The translations under genes were made by a program, and so were the position numbers. From Beijerinckiaceae bacterium (GTDB lineage: Bacteria > Pseudomonadota > Alphaproteobacteria > Rhizobiales > Beijerinckiaceae): a stretch of DNA of 64,000 bases. The notes under the pieces were generated by a model, which was not told the origin of the DNA, did no database searches, and saw only the letters and a list, made by a program, of their open reading frames with translations. This document shows positions 1 to 8,646 of this stretch, piece by piece; positions within the stretch are counted from its first letter, which is position 1; every line of letters starts with the position of its first letter. Where the stretch lies: contig CANGBX010000004.1 of NCBI GenBank assembly GCA_947452455.1, positions 186,001-250,000 of the forward strand, written 5' to 3'.

Positions 1-437
1 ATGGCGCCTGCAATAGCAAGTTTAGTTAGCCCCATCGTTGTGAAAACACCTGCTGCATTGACGGCAGATACCTCGACGCCAAACAATCCAGCCGTCAGAG
101 CAGGTGCTGCCCATGCTGCGAAGGCGATGACTGCAATGGCTCCGATGATGGCGAGAGGATTCTTGCCTCCGCCTCCGCCGCCCATGGCATTTACGCGTAC
201 AAACAGACGCGCATTGGGTTTGGGACGAATACGCGCCCACCACTCTCGTGGCACCTCCTCATCATCGACATAGACTTGGAGATAGGGCCAATAATGTTCA
301 GGCAGGTCGGACGCTATGAGCATTTGAGCAAGGCTCAAACCGGATGGCGAAAATCGCTCCTCACGGTCACTGGAAAATGGACGCGGAATCACTGTCCAGC
401 GAATCTGAGTGTCGTCAGGATAGCAATCAAGCGGCAT
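1..437 (-). CDS. Phage tail-tip / host-specificity protein, gpJ-like (partial, N-terminus only)
   Basis: This frame opens with ATG at 437 and stays open to the window edge, giving 145 codons without a stop. The start overlaps the stop of the NlpC/P60 gene by 11 bases. Near residues 85-95 there is a glycine run (GGGGGGKNP) followed by a hydrophobic alanine-rich stretch. That arrangement is typical of the N-terminus of lambda J-like tail-tip proteins in alphaproteobacterial phages, and the place directly after the tail peptidase fits. In such phages the protein forms the tail tip and contacts the host receptor. The receptor-binding part lies outside the window. The rightward ORF on the other strand (1-273) is its shadow. 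Confidence 0.75.
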   Translation of the reverse strand, partial: MPLDCYPDDTQIRWTVIPRPFSSDREERFSPSGLSLAQMLIASDLPEHYWPYLQVYVDDEEVPREWWARIRPKPNARLFVRVNAMGGGGGGKNPLAIIGAIAVIAFAAWAAPALTAGLFGVEVSAVNAAGVFTTMGLTKLAIAGA

Positions 438-843
438 GACGATAAAATCCAAGAACGCGACGATCCCAGCGTGAGCCCCTGCCGCAACTCTCAATGATGC
501 TGTCGCAGTCCTTTTCGATGTGGAGCATCACGTCCGTCGTGACGACGACGCCAACATGAATGGGACGTCCCATCACTCTCAGCAAAATTCCATCACCAGG
601 CCTCTCAGTCCCTTGTGCGACTGGGACCCAAAGCCGAATACGTTCATCCATCAGTGTGACAAGTAGGTCGTGATCTTCACCGGGCTGATAAGCGATACCT
701 TCATATTCAGGAACGCTACCTCCGAATTGCTCGTTGATGACGAGGCGAAGAAGTCCATAACAATCCAGTCCTGATCGATCTCGGCCGCCTTCCTTGAAAG
801 GTAGCCCCACATAGGAGACGACCCAATCAGGAACAGCCGGCAT
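427..843 (-). CDS. Phage tail peptidoglycan hydrolase, NlpC/P60 family (gpK-like)
   Basis: A 138-residue protein, the usual size for a stand-alone phage NlpC/P60 domain. The catalytic cysteine is Cys28 in GLDCYGL and the catalytic histidine is His96 in PIHVGVV; a further His lies near residue 109. Tail-associated NlpC/P60 enzymes cut peptide stems of peptidoglycan during DNA injection. The gene sits between a DUF1833 protein and the gpJ-like protein, matching the order of tail-tip genes in lambda-like siphophages. It abuts its upstream neighbour (both touch base 843) and overlaps the downstream gene, so translation is probably coupled. Confidence 0.88.
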   Translation of the reverse strand: MPAVPDWVVSYVGLPFKEGGRDRSGLDCYGLLRLVINEQFGGSVPEYEGIAYQPGEDHDLLVTLMDERIRLWVPVAQGTERPGDGILLRVMGRPIHVGVVVTTDVMLHIEKDCDSIIESCGRGSRWDRRVLGFYRHAA

Positions 844-1310
844 TAGAATGCTCCCGGAAAACGAGCGGGTGTCATTTGTTCGCAGACGGGTTCGGACAGA
901 ATGTCCTCATAAACGAGATCACCTGAGATCTCCGCGGCGTCCCAAGTGACATTGCGCAATCGCATCCCTGCATATTCAACCTCAACGAGATCTGGCTGAT
1001 CAGCGAGGATGACACGCAGTGTCACGCTTGGCGGCTCCGCGATCGTGCGTACCTCATCAACGATCAATCGCTGTGTATTATCGATCCGGATCCGAGCAAT
1101 CATCGGCCTGTCAGGGCTTTCAGGCGGAAGCTCAACTTCGAATGGGTAACCTATATAGGTCCAGCCTTGATGAACGACATCTTGATTGTCATTGACGATC
1201 CTGATCGGTGCGCTGAGGCCATTCGCATTGAGTTCTAAAAGGACGAGCCAGACTTTGTCTGTCGCTTCAGCATGAGCAGCGATACGTCCGGCTGAAGAAA
1301 TATTCCTCAT
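843..1310 (-). CDS. Phage tail protein, DUF1833 family
   Basis: A 155-residue beta-rich protein of the DUF1833 family, found in tail gene clusters of lambda-like prophages next to the NlpC/P60 peptidase. Nothing catalytic is visible. By position it corresponds to lambda gpL, a tail-tip assembly component, but sequence alone does not prove this equivalence. Its start at 1310 overlaps the stop of the preceding gene by 4 bases (ATGA type). Confidence 0.72.
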   Translation of the reverse strand: MRNISSAGRIAAHAEATDKVWLVLLELNANGLSAPIRIVNDNQDVVHQGWTYIGYPFEVELPPESPDRPMIARIRIDNTQRLIVDEVRTIAEPPSVTLRVILADQPDLVEVEYAGMRLRNVTWDAAEISGDLVYEDILSEPVCEQMTPARFPGAF

Positions 1311-1663
1311 GCCAACTGTTCCAACTTGATGGCTGCAGAAAAGAGCGTCCCCGTGACTGCAGAAATGCGAGGAACTTCCATGAAGCGAAACTCGCCTACT
1401 GAGCCTTCTCGTGGATGAACCCAGCTAAAGGGCAACGAGCCTCCGGCTGTGGTGTTTTCAAAGAATAGCTTCAATGTATCAGCTTGAGTTTTAGTTACGC
1501 GAAATGTGGCTTCAAACTGTCGTGGTGCTGATGTAAGTCGTCGTCTCGTTTTTGCGGCACCTACATCCATGGCGGTTCGCAATACCGTTTCAGCGAAACG
1601 CTCTTGATAGCCCCCGACTGTAGGTCTCTGAGGAAGACTTGGTGGCCAAACGAGATTGGTCAC
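1307..1663 (-). CDS. Phage minor tail protein, gpM-like
   Basis: A 118-residue protein directly after the tape measure gene, the position of gpM in lambda. The sequence includes WPPSLPQRP near the start and a long stretch that looks like a small tail-tip beta domain (SFSW-like PFSWVHPREG near residue 80). It probably helps assemble the distal tail tip. The assignment rests on position, size and general resemblance; no catalytic motif is present. Confidence 0.65.
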   Translation of the reverse strand: MTNLVWPPSLPQRPTVGGYQERFAETVLRTAMDVGAAKTRRRLTSAPRQFEATFRVTKTQADTLKLFFENTTAGGSLPFSWVHPREGSVGEFRFMEVPRISAVTGTLFSAAIKLEQLA

Positions 1664-1667
1664 TCGA

Positions 1668-4600
1668 TCAGACCCTCTTTGTCATGCGCCGAGATCCATA
1701 AGTTTCCGCTTGAGCTCGATCCAAGCGTCCATTGCGAATGGCCTCATCAATCTTGTCTTCAATGAAGACAGCGATTTCCTTTTTGCCATCTGAGCCCTTA
1801 CGCTGTTCTGTTCTGGCGGCAGGCTGATCCCGTCCAATTCGCATGTCATAAATGCTCACTTGGACATCATTGGCTGCAGTTGCGGGGCGCATCTGGCTCA
1901 ACCTGTCCATGTTCCAGCGATGACGAGGATCGTTGCGGGTCAAGACCTCTTCTCCCCGCAGGCCGACAAAGGGAACCTCATCTGGCCGCAATCCAAGCAT
2001 GCCGCCCGCATGAAACCGTTGGGCTCCGGAAAAAGCGCTCACCGCCAGCATTCGAGAATGGGATGGCGCAATGCCAATGAGAGCGCCATCATGCCCCGCG
2101 CCAAAGAGGCCTGAAAACCATTTTCCAATGCTCTCAAAAATGCCGCCACCTGCGCTTGCAGCGGCAGTTGCGCCGCCAGCTGCCTGACCCACGGCTTGAG
2201 GCGCAACGACGCCAAAGAGACTTGGAAAGGCTCCGACGATCTGTGTCGTGATGGGAAGGATGAATTTTTGCTCAATGAGGGTTGCTGCAATCTTTGCTGC
2301 CATTCGACGAAAGAGACCCACTGCTCCATCAGCGAGATTTGCAAAGACGCTCTTACCGGCCTTACCTGCATTTACGAAGCCATCGACCAAGAAATTAGCG
2401 ATATCGCTCGATATGCTCTTTGCTTGATCTCTTACTTCATTGAAGTATCTGGCTTGCTCACGAAGCGCTGCTGCTGCATCCTGCGCTTCGGTCAGAGCAG
2501 GATCTACTCCACCAAATTTGTCTTTCTGCGCAAGCAACCTGCGTTCGCGCTCAATGGCCAATTCTTTTGCGCGACGTTCAGCTGCATTCGAAGTAGCAGC
2601 GGCTTCTCTTTCAAGATTGGCGATCACTAAATCATTGGTGGATAATCGCTTTTCACGGATGAGCTGACCTGCCCGTTCCGCAGAAGATTGGGCTTCAATG
2701 GCTTTCGTGGTCGCCTCGATGCTTCGACGTAAAGAGGCTTCAGAATCTCCTGAGGCATTCGCAAGCGCTGCACGAGCCTCACGGGTAGCTGCAAGAGCAC
2801 GTTCTGACGCTTGCGCGCGAGCAACCGCTGCCGATCCCCCCGCCTCTGCACCAGCTATTCTTCGCGCTGCATCAGCAGATTCCTGGGCTTGCAGAGCAGC
2901 ACGGGCTTGCGCTTCGGCTGTCTCTGCAACCTTGGCCTTAAGGAGTTCTTCAGATCGCGCCGTCGCGTCGATGCCATTTCGGAGATTTTCAAGTTGAGCG
3001 GATCTCTGCGCTTCCGCTCGCATGACAGCAGCAAGACCTTGGCCATAGGAGGCGGCCACTTCCAAGGCAGTTCTGCTTTGGAGTTCGATTTCACGCGTGA
3101 GGTCTGCATATTGGCGTTTTTGGTCAGCAATGACATTGCCAACCATCGCGCGCTTGAGGGCTTCCGCCTCCATGGCGTTGAGATTTCTCTCACGCGCGGC
3201 GAGCTCCGCCTGGATTTCCGCCTCAGCTTGCGGCCGAGCTCCCGGAGCGATGCTATCAAGCCGACGTCGCATTTCGAGATCTGCGATTTGCCGCGCGGTT
3301 TCTTCTCGAATGGGCAGGGCTTGAGGTTTTGAGAGGCTTGCTTCAGGTGAGGCTTGCTGCGCTAAGAGACGTCCCTGCTCCTGCGCTTTGGCAGCAGCCT
3401 CGTTCAAACGCTCAAATTCTTGGCGTGCGGCTTCGACTTCACGCTCTAATTGTGCCCGCACCGCATTTGGAGAGCCATACCAGAAACCTGGGATGAAGAC
3501 TTCCGCTGCAGGATCCCGATACCGACGCGTTTCATTATTGAGCCGATCAAGCCGATCTATTGCTCGCTCGAGAGCGCTTTCAGCATCGGAAACCGGATCA
3601 CGAACCTTCGGCGACGACGGCGCGAAAAGATTGGCTGCCCCACTGATCGTACCCTCCACCACTTGGAGGCTTATCCGCCCAATGGCGCCCTTTGCCAAAT
3701 TGTCTACGAGCCTATCCCAGGCCCGAGAAATATCATTGATCGACTTTTGCGTTGGCGATAGCGCCTGATCATTCAGGCCCTTGATCCGGCCTTCCAGAGC
3801 ATCAATAGCAATACGATAAGCAGCGGTTTGTTCTCCTTGTTGGCTCAGTAAGCGGATGTTCTCCCGCTGGGACGGATTGAGAAATCCATTGAGGGCACGA
3901 TCAAGTTTGATGATCGCGTCATAGCCACCGCTTGCAATTTCTGCGAGTTGGCGCGCAGCGTCACTAGCCGTCGCTCCGGTAGCGGCCGCTAGATCGGGCG
4001 CCATGGCAGCGAGACGCGGGATTTCTGCGGTTGGAAGGTTTGGTGTTCGAACGAGTGTCGAGATGGCAGAGCGCGCGTCATCCCGCGCCACACCGACATC
4101 GCGCATTTTATCGACAAGTTCGCCAAGCTGCGTAGCCGTTGTCTGACCCTGACGGCCCATGCCCGCAAGTGCGACATTGAATATGCGGCTTTCTGCAGTA
4201 AGATCGCTTGCTCGAGAAAGAATGATCCCGAGGGGAATACCTATTGCCGCAAAGGCCGCCGCAACACCAAGCGCCACAGGCGGAATGGCGCGGAAGGTCG
4301 CGCCAATACCACCAAAAATCTGGGTGATTTGTGGGCCTTGTTGAAGTGCAATCGTCAGCGGGCTCATGCCCGTCGTCAGTGTGGTGAAGATATCATTGAG
4401 CTGGGGCTGTAGCTGAGTCATCTGCTGCGCTGTGACGCGCGTGCGCTGGCCCTGCTGCTCTACAGTCTGCCCAAATGTGCGAGCATTCGTGTTGGCGATG
4501 ACATATTTTCGACCGATGCCTTCAACGACACTGGCATATTCTGCCTGCGTCAGAAGTCCTTTGCTCAGAAGCGAGCTTGCTCGGCTCTGTTCTTGGGCTG

Positions 4601-4838
4601 CCTGATAACCTTCGGCATATTGACGCTTGAGCCGCTCCGCAGAACGGGAAAGGCTCTGCTGCTCGCGATCGACCCTCTGTGCTGATGCGCTTGTCTTGTC
4701 GAGTGCGTTCCCAGCATCTCGCGCCGCAGCTTCAACCGTCTTGAGTGCCTGGCTGCCTGTGCGCCCAGCCTCAATGAGTTCCGCTTTGAACCGATCGCCA
4801 TCGACCTGCAATCGGATCGAGATGTTACGGTTCGCCAT
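1668..4838 (-). CDS. Phage tail tape measure protein
   Basis: At 1056 residues this is the largest gene of the tail cluster. The N-terminal half is rich in Ala, Gln, Arg and Glu with long predicted helices and coiled coil. Hydrophobic segments occur around residues 160-215 (LTIALQQGPQITQIFGGIG and AALGVAAAFAAIGIPLGIIL-like stretches) and around residues 810-900, as in tape measure proteins, which fix tail length and leave with the DNA. The C-terminus is a charged helix. The start overlaps the end of the frameshifted chaperone reading frame by 14 bases, as for lambda gpH after gpGT. Confidence 0.9.
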   Translation of the reverse strand: MANRNISIRLQVDGDRFKAELIEAGRTGSQALKTVEAAARDAGNALDKTSASAQRVDREQQSLSRSAERLKRQYAEGYQAAQEQSRASSLLSKGLLTQAEYASVVEGIGRKYVIANTNARTFGQTVEQQGQRTRVTAQQMTQLQPQLNDIFTTLTTGMSPLTIALQQGPQITQIFGGIGATFRAIPPVALGVAAAFAAIGIPLGIILSRASDLTAESRIFNVALAGMGRQGQTTATQLGELVDKMRDVGVARDDARSAISTLVRTPNLPTAEIPRLAAMAPDLAAATGATASDAARQLAEIASGGYDAIIKLDRALNGFLNPSQRENIRLLSQQGEQTAAYRIAIDALEGRIKGLNDQALSPTQKSINDISRAWDRLVDNLAKGAIGRISLQVVEGTISGAANLFAPSSPKVRDPVSDAESALERAIDRLDRLNNETRRYRDPAAEVFIPGFWYGSPNAVRAQLEREVEAARQEFERLNEAAAKAQEQGRLLAQQASPEASLSKPQALPIREETARQIADLEMRRRLDSIAPGARPQAEAEIQAELAARERNLNAMEAEALKRAMVGNVIADQKRQYADLTREIELQSRTALEVAASYGQGLAAVMRAEAQRSAQLENLRNGIDATARSEELLKAKVAETAEAQARAALQAQESADAARRIAGAEAGGSAAVARAQASERALAATREARAALANASGDSEASLRRSIEATTKAIEAQSSAERAGQLIREKRLSTNDLVIANLEREAAATSNAAERRAKELAIERERRLLAQKDKFGGVDPALTEAQDAAAALREQARYFNEVRDQAKSISSDIANFLVDGFVNAGKAGKSVFANLADGAVGLFRRMAAKIAATLIEQKFILPITTQIVGAFPSLFGVVAPQAVGQAAGGATAAASAGGGIFESIGKWFSGLFGAGHDGALIGIAPSHSRMLAVSAFSGAQRFHAGGMLGLRPDEVPFVGLRGEEVLTRNDPRHRWNMDRLSQMRPATAANDVQVSIYDMRIGRDQPAARTEQRKGSDGKKEIAVFIEDKIDEAIRNGRLDRAQAETYGSRRMTKRV

Positions 4839-5160
4839 GCTGGCTCTTGTCCATCTGTTTCAAGATTCCGCGCATGAAGCCGGTTTCAGCCGCAGGCAGA
4901 AACTCCGCAATCCCTGCGCGACTGAACCCAAGTGCATCAGCCATCATAAATGCCGCACCAAAATCGAGCCCAACCGGACCGGCTGATCCCATGCGGATTT
5001 GGCCCCCACAGCGCTCCAAAAGATCCCAGATCTCCCAGCCCTCTGCCGTGACGGGGGCATCTTTTTCATACGGACAATCCGAGCATTTCTCCGAACAAGC
5101 AGCGCAATAGGCCTGCCCGCCACCGAAATGCCATTCGGCTCGGGCGGTTAGTCGTTTTTT
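4825..5160 (-). CDS. Frameshifted C-terminal extension of the tail assembly chaperone (gpT-like)
   Basis: This frame has no start codon of its own in a sensible place; the in-frame residues upstream of about 5160 read as a non-coding shadow of the chaperone gene. From the slippery site onward it encodes about 110 residues, with Cys-rich CAACSEKCSDC near its beginning and a helical end that overlaps the tape measure start. It is reached by -1 slippage at A AAA AAC (5155-5161 plus the following base on the minus strand), giving a fusion to the 5148-5510 protein. Lambda gpG/gpGT works this way; the fusion product recruits the tape measure and the tail tube protein. Confidence 0.75.
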   Translation of the reverse strand, partial: KKRLTARAEWHFGGGQAYCAACSEKCSDCPYEKDAPVTAEGWEIWDLLERCGGQIRMGSAGPVGLDFGAAFMMADALGFSRAGIAEFLPAAETGFMRGILKQMDKSQHGEP

Positions 5161-5510
5161 TCCGCTTCGATCTCCGAGATCGGACGAGCATAAATTCGCT
5201 CGAAAGCAGCAGCCGCCTGCCAAATATCCATGAGTGCGTCGACCGCCTCTGGACTGACCGGCGCAGGGATGCCCCTGTCGTCCACTACCCCTTCCCATTC
5301 GATGATAGAAAGACGCGCAAGTGCCTTGATGAACGCAACGCCGCGCAAAGCATCAATGACTTCACTCGTTGTTTCTCCCTGCGTATCGACGCGCACCATG
5401 GCCGATTGTGCAGCAAAAAAGAGCGCCGTTCCAAAGGGTCGGACTTTCACGCGAACACCAGGCAGCAAGTCAAACCAATAAGGCTCTGATTTGAGACCAA
5501 GGCGGATCAT
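5148..5510 (-). CDS. Phage tail assembly chaperone, gpG-like
   Basis: A 120-residue protein between the tail tube and tape measure genes, the place of tail assembly chaperones. It is mostly helical after residue 50, with DALMDIWQAAAAFERIYARP near the end. In the zero frame it ends ISEIEAEKND-stop. The last codons GAA AAA AAC contain the classical slippery heptamer A AAA AAC, so a minority of ribosomes should continue in the -1 frame. The start overlaps the stop of the tail tube gene by 4 bases. Confidence 0.82.
   Translation of the reverse strand: MIRLGLKSEPYWFDLLPGVRVKVRPFGTALFFAAQSAMVRVDTQGETTSEVIDALRGVAFIKALARLSIIEWEGVVDDRGIPAPVSPEAVDALMDIWQAAAAFERIYARPISEIEAEKND
5154..5161 (-). promoter_or_regulatory. 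Slippery heptamer A AAA AAC for -1 ribosomal frameshifting
   Basis: On the minus strand the chaperone ends GCG GAA AAA AAC GAC TAA. The codons supply X XXY YYZ slip sequence A AAA AAC, and after a -1 slip the next codons CGA CTA ACC stay open for over 100 codons up to the tape measure start. The zero-frame stop follows two codons after the site. No downstream pseudoknot was modelled. Confidence 0.75.
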
Positions 5511-6457
5511 GGTGTGGCTCCATAGGCAGCGACATCGTTTTTGAGCGTAGCGGTCATCATGCGCCCGAGGGTGGGATCCTTCGCGCCGCGGAATTCAAAA
5601 GTGACCTGAATGCCAGAAGGTCCCTCGATCGGGACTGAAGGTCGAGAAAGAACGGCTTCGTGAACGGTAAAGATGAGGCTCGTATTGGCATCACGTACAT
5701 AGCCAAAATCGAGCTCCATGGGTGTGCCTGCGGTCGCTGCTTCGATCAGCGCAGTCCCATCAACGCGCACGACGATATTACCCGTGCAAGCCGCGACAGT
5801 TGGTTCCGCACTATCAATAAGGCCATCGGAGCGGATAGTTTCGATACGGTCCAATCCATTCTTGTAGACAATTTCAGCAGATACGACACGGCCCATGGCG
5901 GCGCCATTTCGCCGGATCGTTCCTTGAAAGGATCCAAAGCGAAGTGCGTTGTAGCCAACGGGCGTCAGATCACGATCGACGCTATCCGTACTTTCACCTT
6001 GTGCGATCAACGATAGAGTAGCGCTCGTTAGACCATCTCGCTTCAAAGGGAGTGTAAAACTGTCGATGCGCGCCCCGAAATGCGTTCGGCGAAGCGGTAC
6101 GTCAGGATTGATTGCTTGAAGGGATAGACTTGGAATATTCGCGCCGCCAGATTGAAAGCTATGCGTGAAATTCGTCGTGCCTGTCGTCGTCGGCTCTCCC
6201 AATAGCGCCTTGAGCCAGAAACCGATCTGACGGGCGTCACATGGAACCGTCACTTCCCCATCGCAAGTCAAAGCGCCAAGCACTGCTGGTGCAGGATCTC
6301 GCCCCTCGCCCAAGAGATCATTGTCGAGGAGTGGCTGGCGAGCGGATAGGCCGTAACGAGAAAAGCCTAGCCTGTGATATCCATCGAGAGGCGGCGACCC
6401 ATAGGTCGTCTCAAAAGCAGCCATGAGGCGCGCATTTGCGCCAAAGCCAAGCGCCAT
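5507..6457 (-). CDS. Phage tail tube (major tail) protein
   Basis: A 316-residue protein immediately upstream of the tail chaperone, where siphophages place the tail tube gene. The length and sequence style (an N-terminal region beginning MALGFGANARLMAAFETTYG and a C-terminal half of regular beta strands) fit the Phage_tube_2 type of tail tube protein common in Hyphomicrobiales prophages. It should form the hexameric rings of the non-contractile tail. No enzymatic motif is visible. Confidence 0.8.
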   Translation of the reverse strand: MALGFGANARLMAAFETTYGSPPLDGYHRLGFSRYGLSARQPLLDNDLLGEGRDPAPAVLGALTCDGEVTVPCDARQIGFWLKALLGEPTTTGTTNFTHSFQSGGANIPSLSLQAINPDVPLRRTHFGARIDSFTLPLKRDGLTSATLSLIAQGESTDSVDRDLTPVGYNALRFGSFQGTIRRNGAAMGRVVSAEIVYKNGLDRIETIRSDGLIDSAEPTVAACTGNIVVRVDGTALIEAATAGTPMELDFGYVRDANTSLIFTVHEAVLSRPSVPIEGPSGIQVTFEFRGAKDPTLGRMMTATLKNDVAAYGATP

Positions 6458-6511
6458 TAGATAATCCTTTGTCTCTGGATGATGAAAAAGCGTGTCCCAG
6501 ATCGGGACGCT

Positions 6512-6934
6512 TCAGGTCAGGGGATTGCTTGTCTCGTAAATGAGCCTGATCGGCAGGATGGCTGCTTTGACATCAGGGCCGCCCTCGGGTGCTGCGCCAT
6601 CAAAGTCAGGCGGACCGATTTCCATTTGATCGAGTTCGCCATTGAGTGTCGGATCTGCGTTCAGCACGTTCGCAACAGACATCAACAAGTAGTCTAGATG
6701 TGTGTCTGGATTGCCTGAGGTCGAATAGACTTCAACACGCGCAACATGCGTCCAGACATAGGTGAGAGGCGATAAGAGCACCTCCGGCTCGTTGATCTCA
6801 CCATCTCGCAAGATCAGAAGCCCTTCAGGAGGAATGCGATCCGGACGCAGCCTATTTCGTTCGATTTTTGCGAGCGGCATCAACCGTAACTGCTCAAATA
6901 AACGTTCCAGGACACGTTCACGTTTACTGGGCAT
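6512..6934 (-). CDS. Phage tail terminator / minor tail protein, gpU-like
   Basis: A 140-residue protein placed between the DUF6441 protein and the tail tube protein. It has a basic N-terminal helix (KRERVLERLFEQLRLMP) and a central segment with HLDYLLMSVANVLNADP, resembling tail terminator proteins of lambda-like prophages that cap the tail tube at its head-facing end. Function is inferred from position and size. The start overlaps the upstream gene by 11 bases. Confidence 0.6.
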   Translation of the reverse strand: MPSKRERVLERLFEQLRLMPLAKIERNRLRPDRIPPEGLLILRDGEINEPEVLLSPLTYVWTHVARVEVYSTSGNPDTHLDYLLMSVANVLNADPTLNGELDQMEIGPPDFDGAAPEGGPDVKAAILPIRLIYETSNPLT

Positions 6935-7619
6935 TTCCGCTCACATTTTGCGCATCCATGGCTCGGATTACCTCATCAGGTAACCTGGCTCCCCAGCTCT
7001 CCGCAGGTCCTCTCCAATCCAGCAATCGCGGAATTTGGACTTGCCGAACGAGAATGAACATGGGGATCCATTCGACATGTTTGCCAGCTTTGATGCGTCG
7101 GCCTGTTACAGGTCGTAACGATTTCCCGTTATTGGCGCGCACGATCGGCAGCACCAACAATAAGACCCCAGGCCGATTGGTCGGCACAACTTCAAGATCG
7201 CGCCCAAAGCCCCCAAATTTCGTTCCACTCTGCAAATCATGGGGCGTCATTCGTCGCCCACCTCTGCGAGGAACATGATCTGTTGGAATGGCAAGATATT
7301 GCGAGCCGCCTCGACGAATGAGTGACCCCTCTTCAAAGGCGGACATAATATCTGCTGCCCCGCCGCGGCCACCCTTACTAGGTCGAGCATAGACCCAAGC
7401 GGCTGCACTCAGGCTACTACCCCGATCGGGGTAAACGTTGAGGCGAACAGCATTGGCAAGACGACGACCAAGACCAGCACTAGCAACTTGCGCCCGTAAT
7501 TCGCTTTTCAGACCTTCGCCTGTTTTACGAACGCCAGTGGTCACGGCATTTTGGGTATCCTTGATCTCTTGCTCGAGAATTTTCGAAAGATCACCGTCAA
7601 TCTGCACGCTCAGTTTCAT
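6924..7619 (-). CDS. Phage protein, DUF6441 family (tail completion, gpZ-like position)
   Basis: A 231-residue protein recognisable as DUF6441: an N-terminal MKLSVQIDGDL, a helical stretch with GEGLKSELRAQVASAGLG, and an internal FLAIPT-like segment (YLAIPTDHVPRRGG). The family occurs only between head-tail joining and tail terminator genes in prophages. By position it corresponds to lambda gpZ, needed for tail completion, though homology cannot be shown here. It overlaps its upstream neighbour by 4 bases. Confidence 0.7.
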   Translation of the reverse strand: MKLSVQIDGDLSKILEQEIKDTQNAVTTGVRKTGEGLKSELRAQVASAGLGRRLANAVRLNVYPDRGSSLSAAAWVYARPSKGGRGGAADIMSAFEEGSLIRRGGSQYLAIPTDHVPRRGGRRMTPHDLQSGTKFGGFGRDLEVVPTNRPGVLLLVLPIVRANNGKSLRPVTGRRIKAGKHVEWIPMFILVRQVQIPRLLDWRGPAESWGARLPDEVIRAMDAQNVSGNAQ

Positions 7620-7930
7620 ATGACGATCACGTCGAGACGAAGAATTCGTCCATCCAGCATGAGAGTTGGCGGCGCCTGAACACGGTGGATTTGCTCATCC
7701 ATCTTGATCACGTCACCTTCGCAGATGCCGATTACCTCATGAGCCAAGACATCGAAGAGAACTGCGTCTTGGACGAGCTTCGTATTGCCGATGTCAAAAA
7801 TATTCTGAGGTTGAACCTGCATGATACGCAAAGGTCGGAAGCTCTCCTCATCATTCTTCCGCCATGAACCCATTTTTGAGAGATTTTCATCTGCGAATAG
7901 GCTAGCAATGGCGGTGTCAAATACCGTCAT
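7616..7930 (-). CDS. Phage head-tail joining protein (gpFII-like)
   Basis: A 104-residue, beta-rich protein with no catalytic motif, located after the capsid genes and before the DUF6441 protein. Size and position match the head-tail joining proteins (lambda gpFII fold) that form the interface between the connector and the tail. It overlaps both neighbours by 4 bases, which suggests coupled translation. The assignment is by context rather than by a diagnostic motif. Confidence 0.6.
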   Translation of the reverse strand: MTVFDTAIASLFADENLSKMGSWRKNDEESFRPLRIMQVQPQNIFDIGNTKLVQDAVLFDVLAHEVIGICEGDVIKMDEQIHRVQAPPTLMLDGRILRLDVIVI

Positions 7931-8244
7931 TGCCGGCGTTCCTGTAGGCGGCCATCTATGCGTCGCAATAATTCAAGTTGCGCATTCGCGCGCTCTTCAA
8001 TGCGGGCTAGTCGCTCGACGATTGCGCTGATGGCACGCTGATCCTCATCAAGCCTTTGCTCGACCCGGGCCAATCGTTGCTCTTTGACCGTGAGCCGAGA
8101 TTCAACAGAAGAAAACCACCAAACAAAGCCACCAAACTGGACGAGCAGTGTCGTAATGAGAGCAAGCGGTATTCTTCGGTCGATCGACCAATGAGGATCA
8201 GAAGGCTCGACGCCTTCAGGGATCGACATGATGCCAAATCTCAA
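7927..8244 (-). CDS. Small membrane-anchored coiled-coil phage protein, unknown function
   Basis: The 105-residue product has one clear membrane segment (about residues 26-46, IPLALITTLLVQFGGFVWWF) followed by a long heptad-rich helix from about residue 50 to the end (RLARVEQRLDEDQRAISAI and similar). An internal ATG at 8229 is an alternative start. It lies among head and head-tail genes, where a membrane protein is unexpected. A role in lysis (holin-like or spanin-like), superinfection exclusion or assembly at the membrane is possible, but nothing in the sequence decides. It overlaps both neighbours by 4 bases. Confidence 0.6.
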   Translation of the reverse strand: MRFGIMSIPEGVEPSDPHWSIDRRIPLALITTLLVQFGGFVWWFSSVESRLTVKEQRLARVEQRLDEDQRAISAIVERLARIEERANAQLELLRRIDGRLQERRQ

Positions 8245-8576
8245 TAGCTGGCATTCAAGCGAACGCGGCCAACCGTCTCGCCGGCACTATTGCCGACATT
8301 ATCAACGGCAACTCCAATCAGCGTATTGCCCGTTCCAGTTTTTGTGACTTCGCGCGCGGTGTTATCCCAATAGACCTTGTCTCCCACAGACCAAGCTTGA
8401 GAAGCTGTTTTCTTGAGATCAAAGACGCCGACGAGATCGACTTCGATATTTTCACCAATCGCTGCATTCCCAGACGCAATGCCAAAGATGGACCCAACCA
8501 GGAGACCGTCACCTGACGTGACGGCATAAGGTACTGCGAGCGAGATGGTTTTTCCGGGCTGAACATAATTCTTCAT
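8241..8576 (-). CDS. Capsid decoration-type protein, DUF2190 family
   Basis: A 111-residue protein with the DUF2190 pattern: an N-terminal MKNYVQPGKTISLAVPYAV, alternating Gly-rich beta strands, and a central WSVGDKVYWDNTAREVT. Members of the family sit next to major capsid genes and resemble capsid-stabilising or decoration proteins. It follows the protease-capsid fusion gene after a gap of 70 bases. Confidence 0.78.
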   Translation of the reverse strand: MKNYVQPGKTISLAVPYAVTSGDGLLVGSIFGIASGNAAIGENIEVDLVGVFDLKKTASQAWSVGDKVYWDNTAREVTKTGTGNTLIGVAVDNVGNSAGETVGRVRLNASY

Positions 8577-8646
8577 TCTGAGCTCCTATCAGACAAACGA
8601 AAGGCGGCCATCGGCCGCCCTTCTCGTCAGTTCATGGGGTTGATTT

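Noticed and set aside
5161-5298. N-terminal part of the 157-codon frame upstream of the slippery site
   Set aside because: It overlaps the chaperone gene and reads as GC-rich nonsense; the frame becomes meaningful only after the frameshift site.
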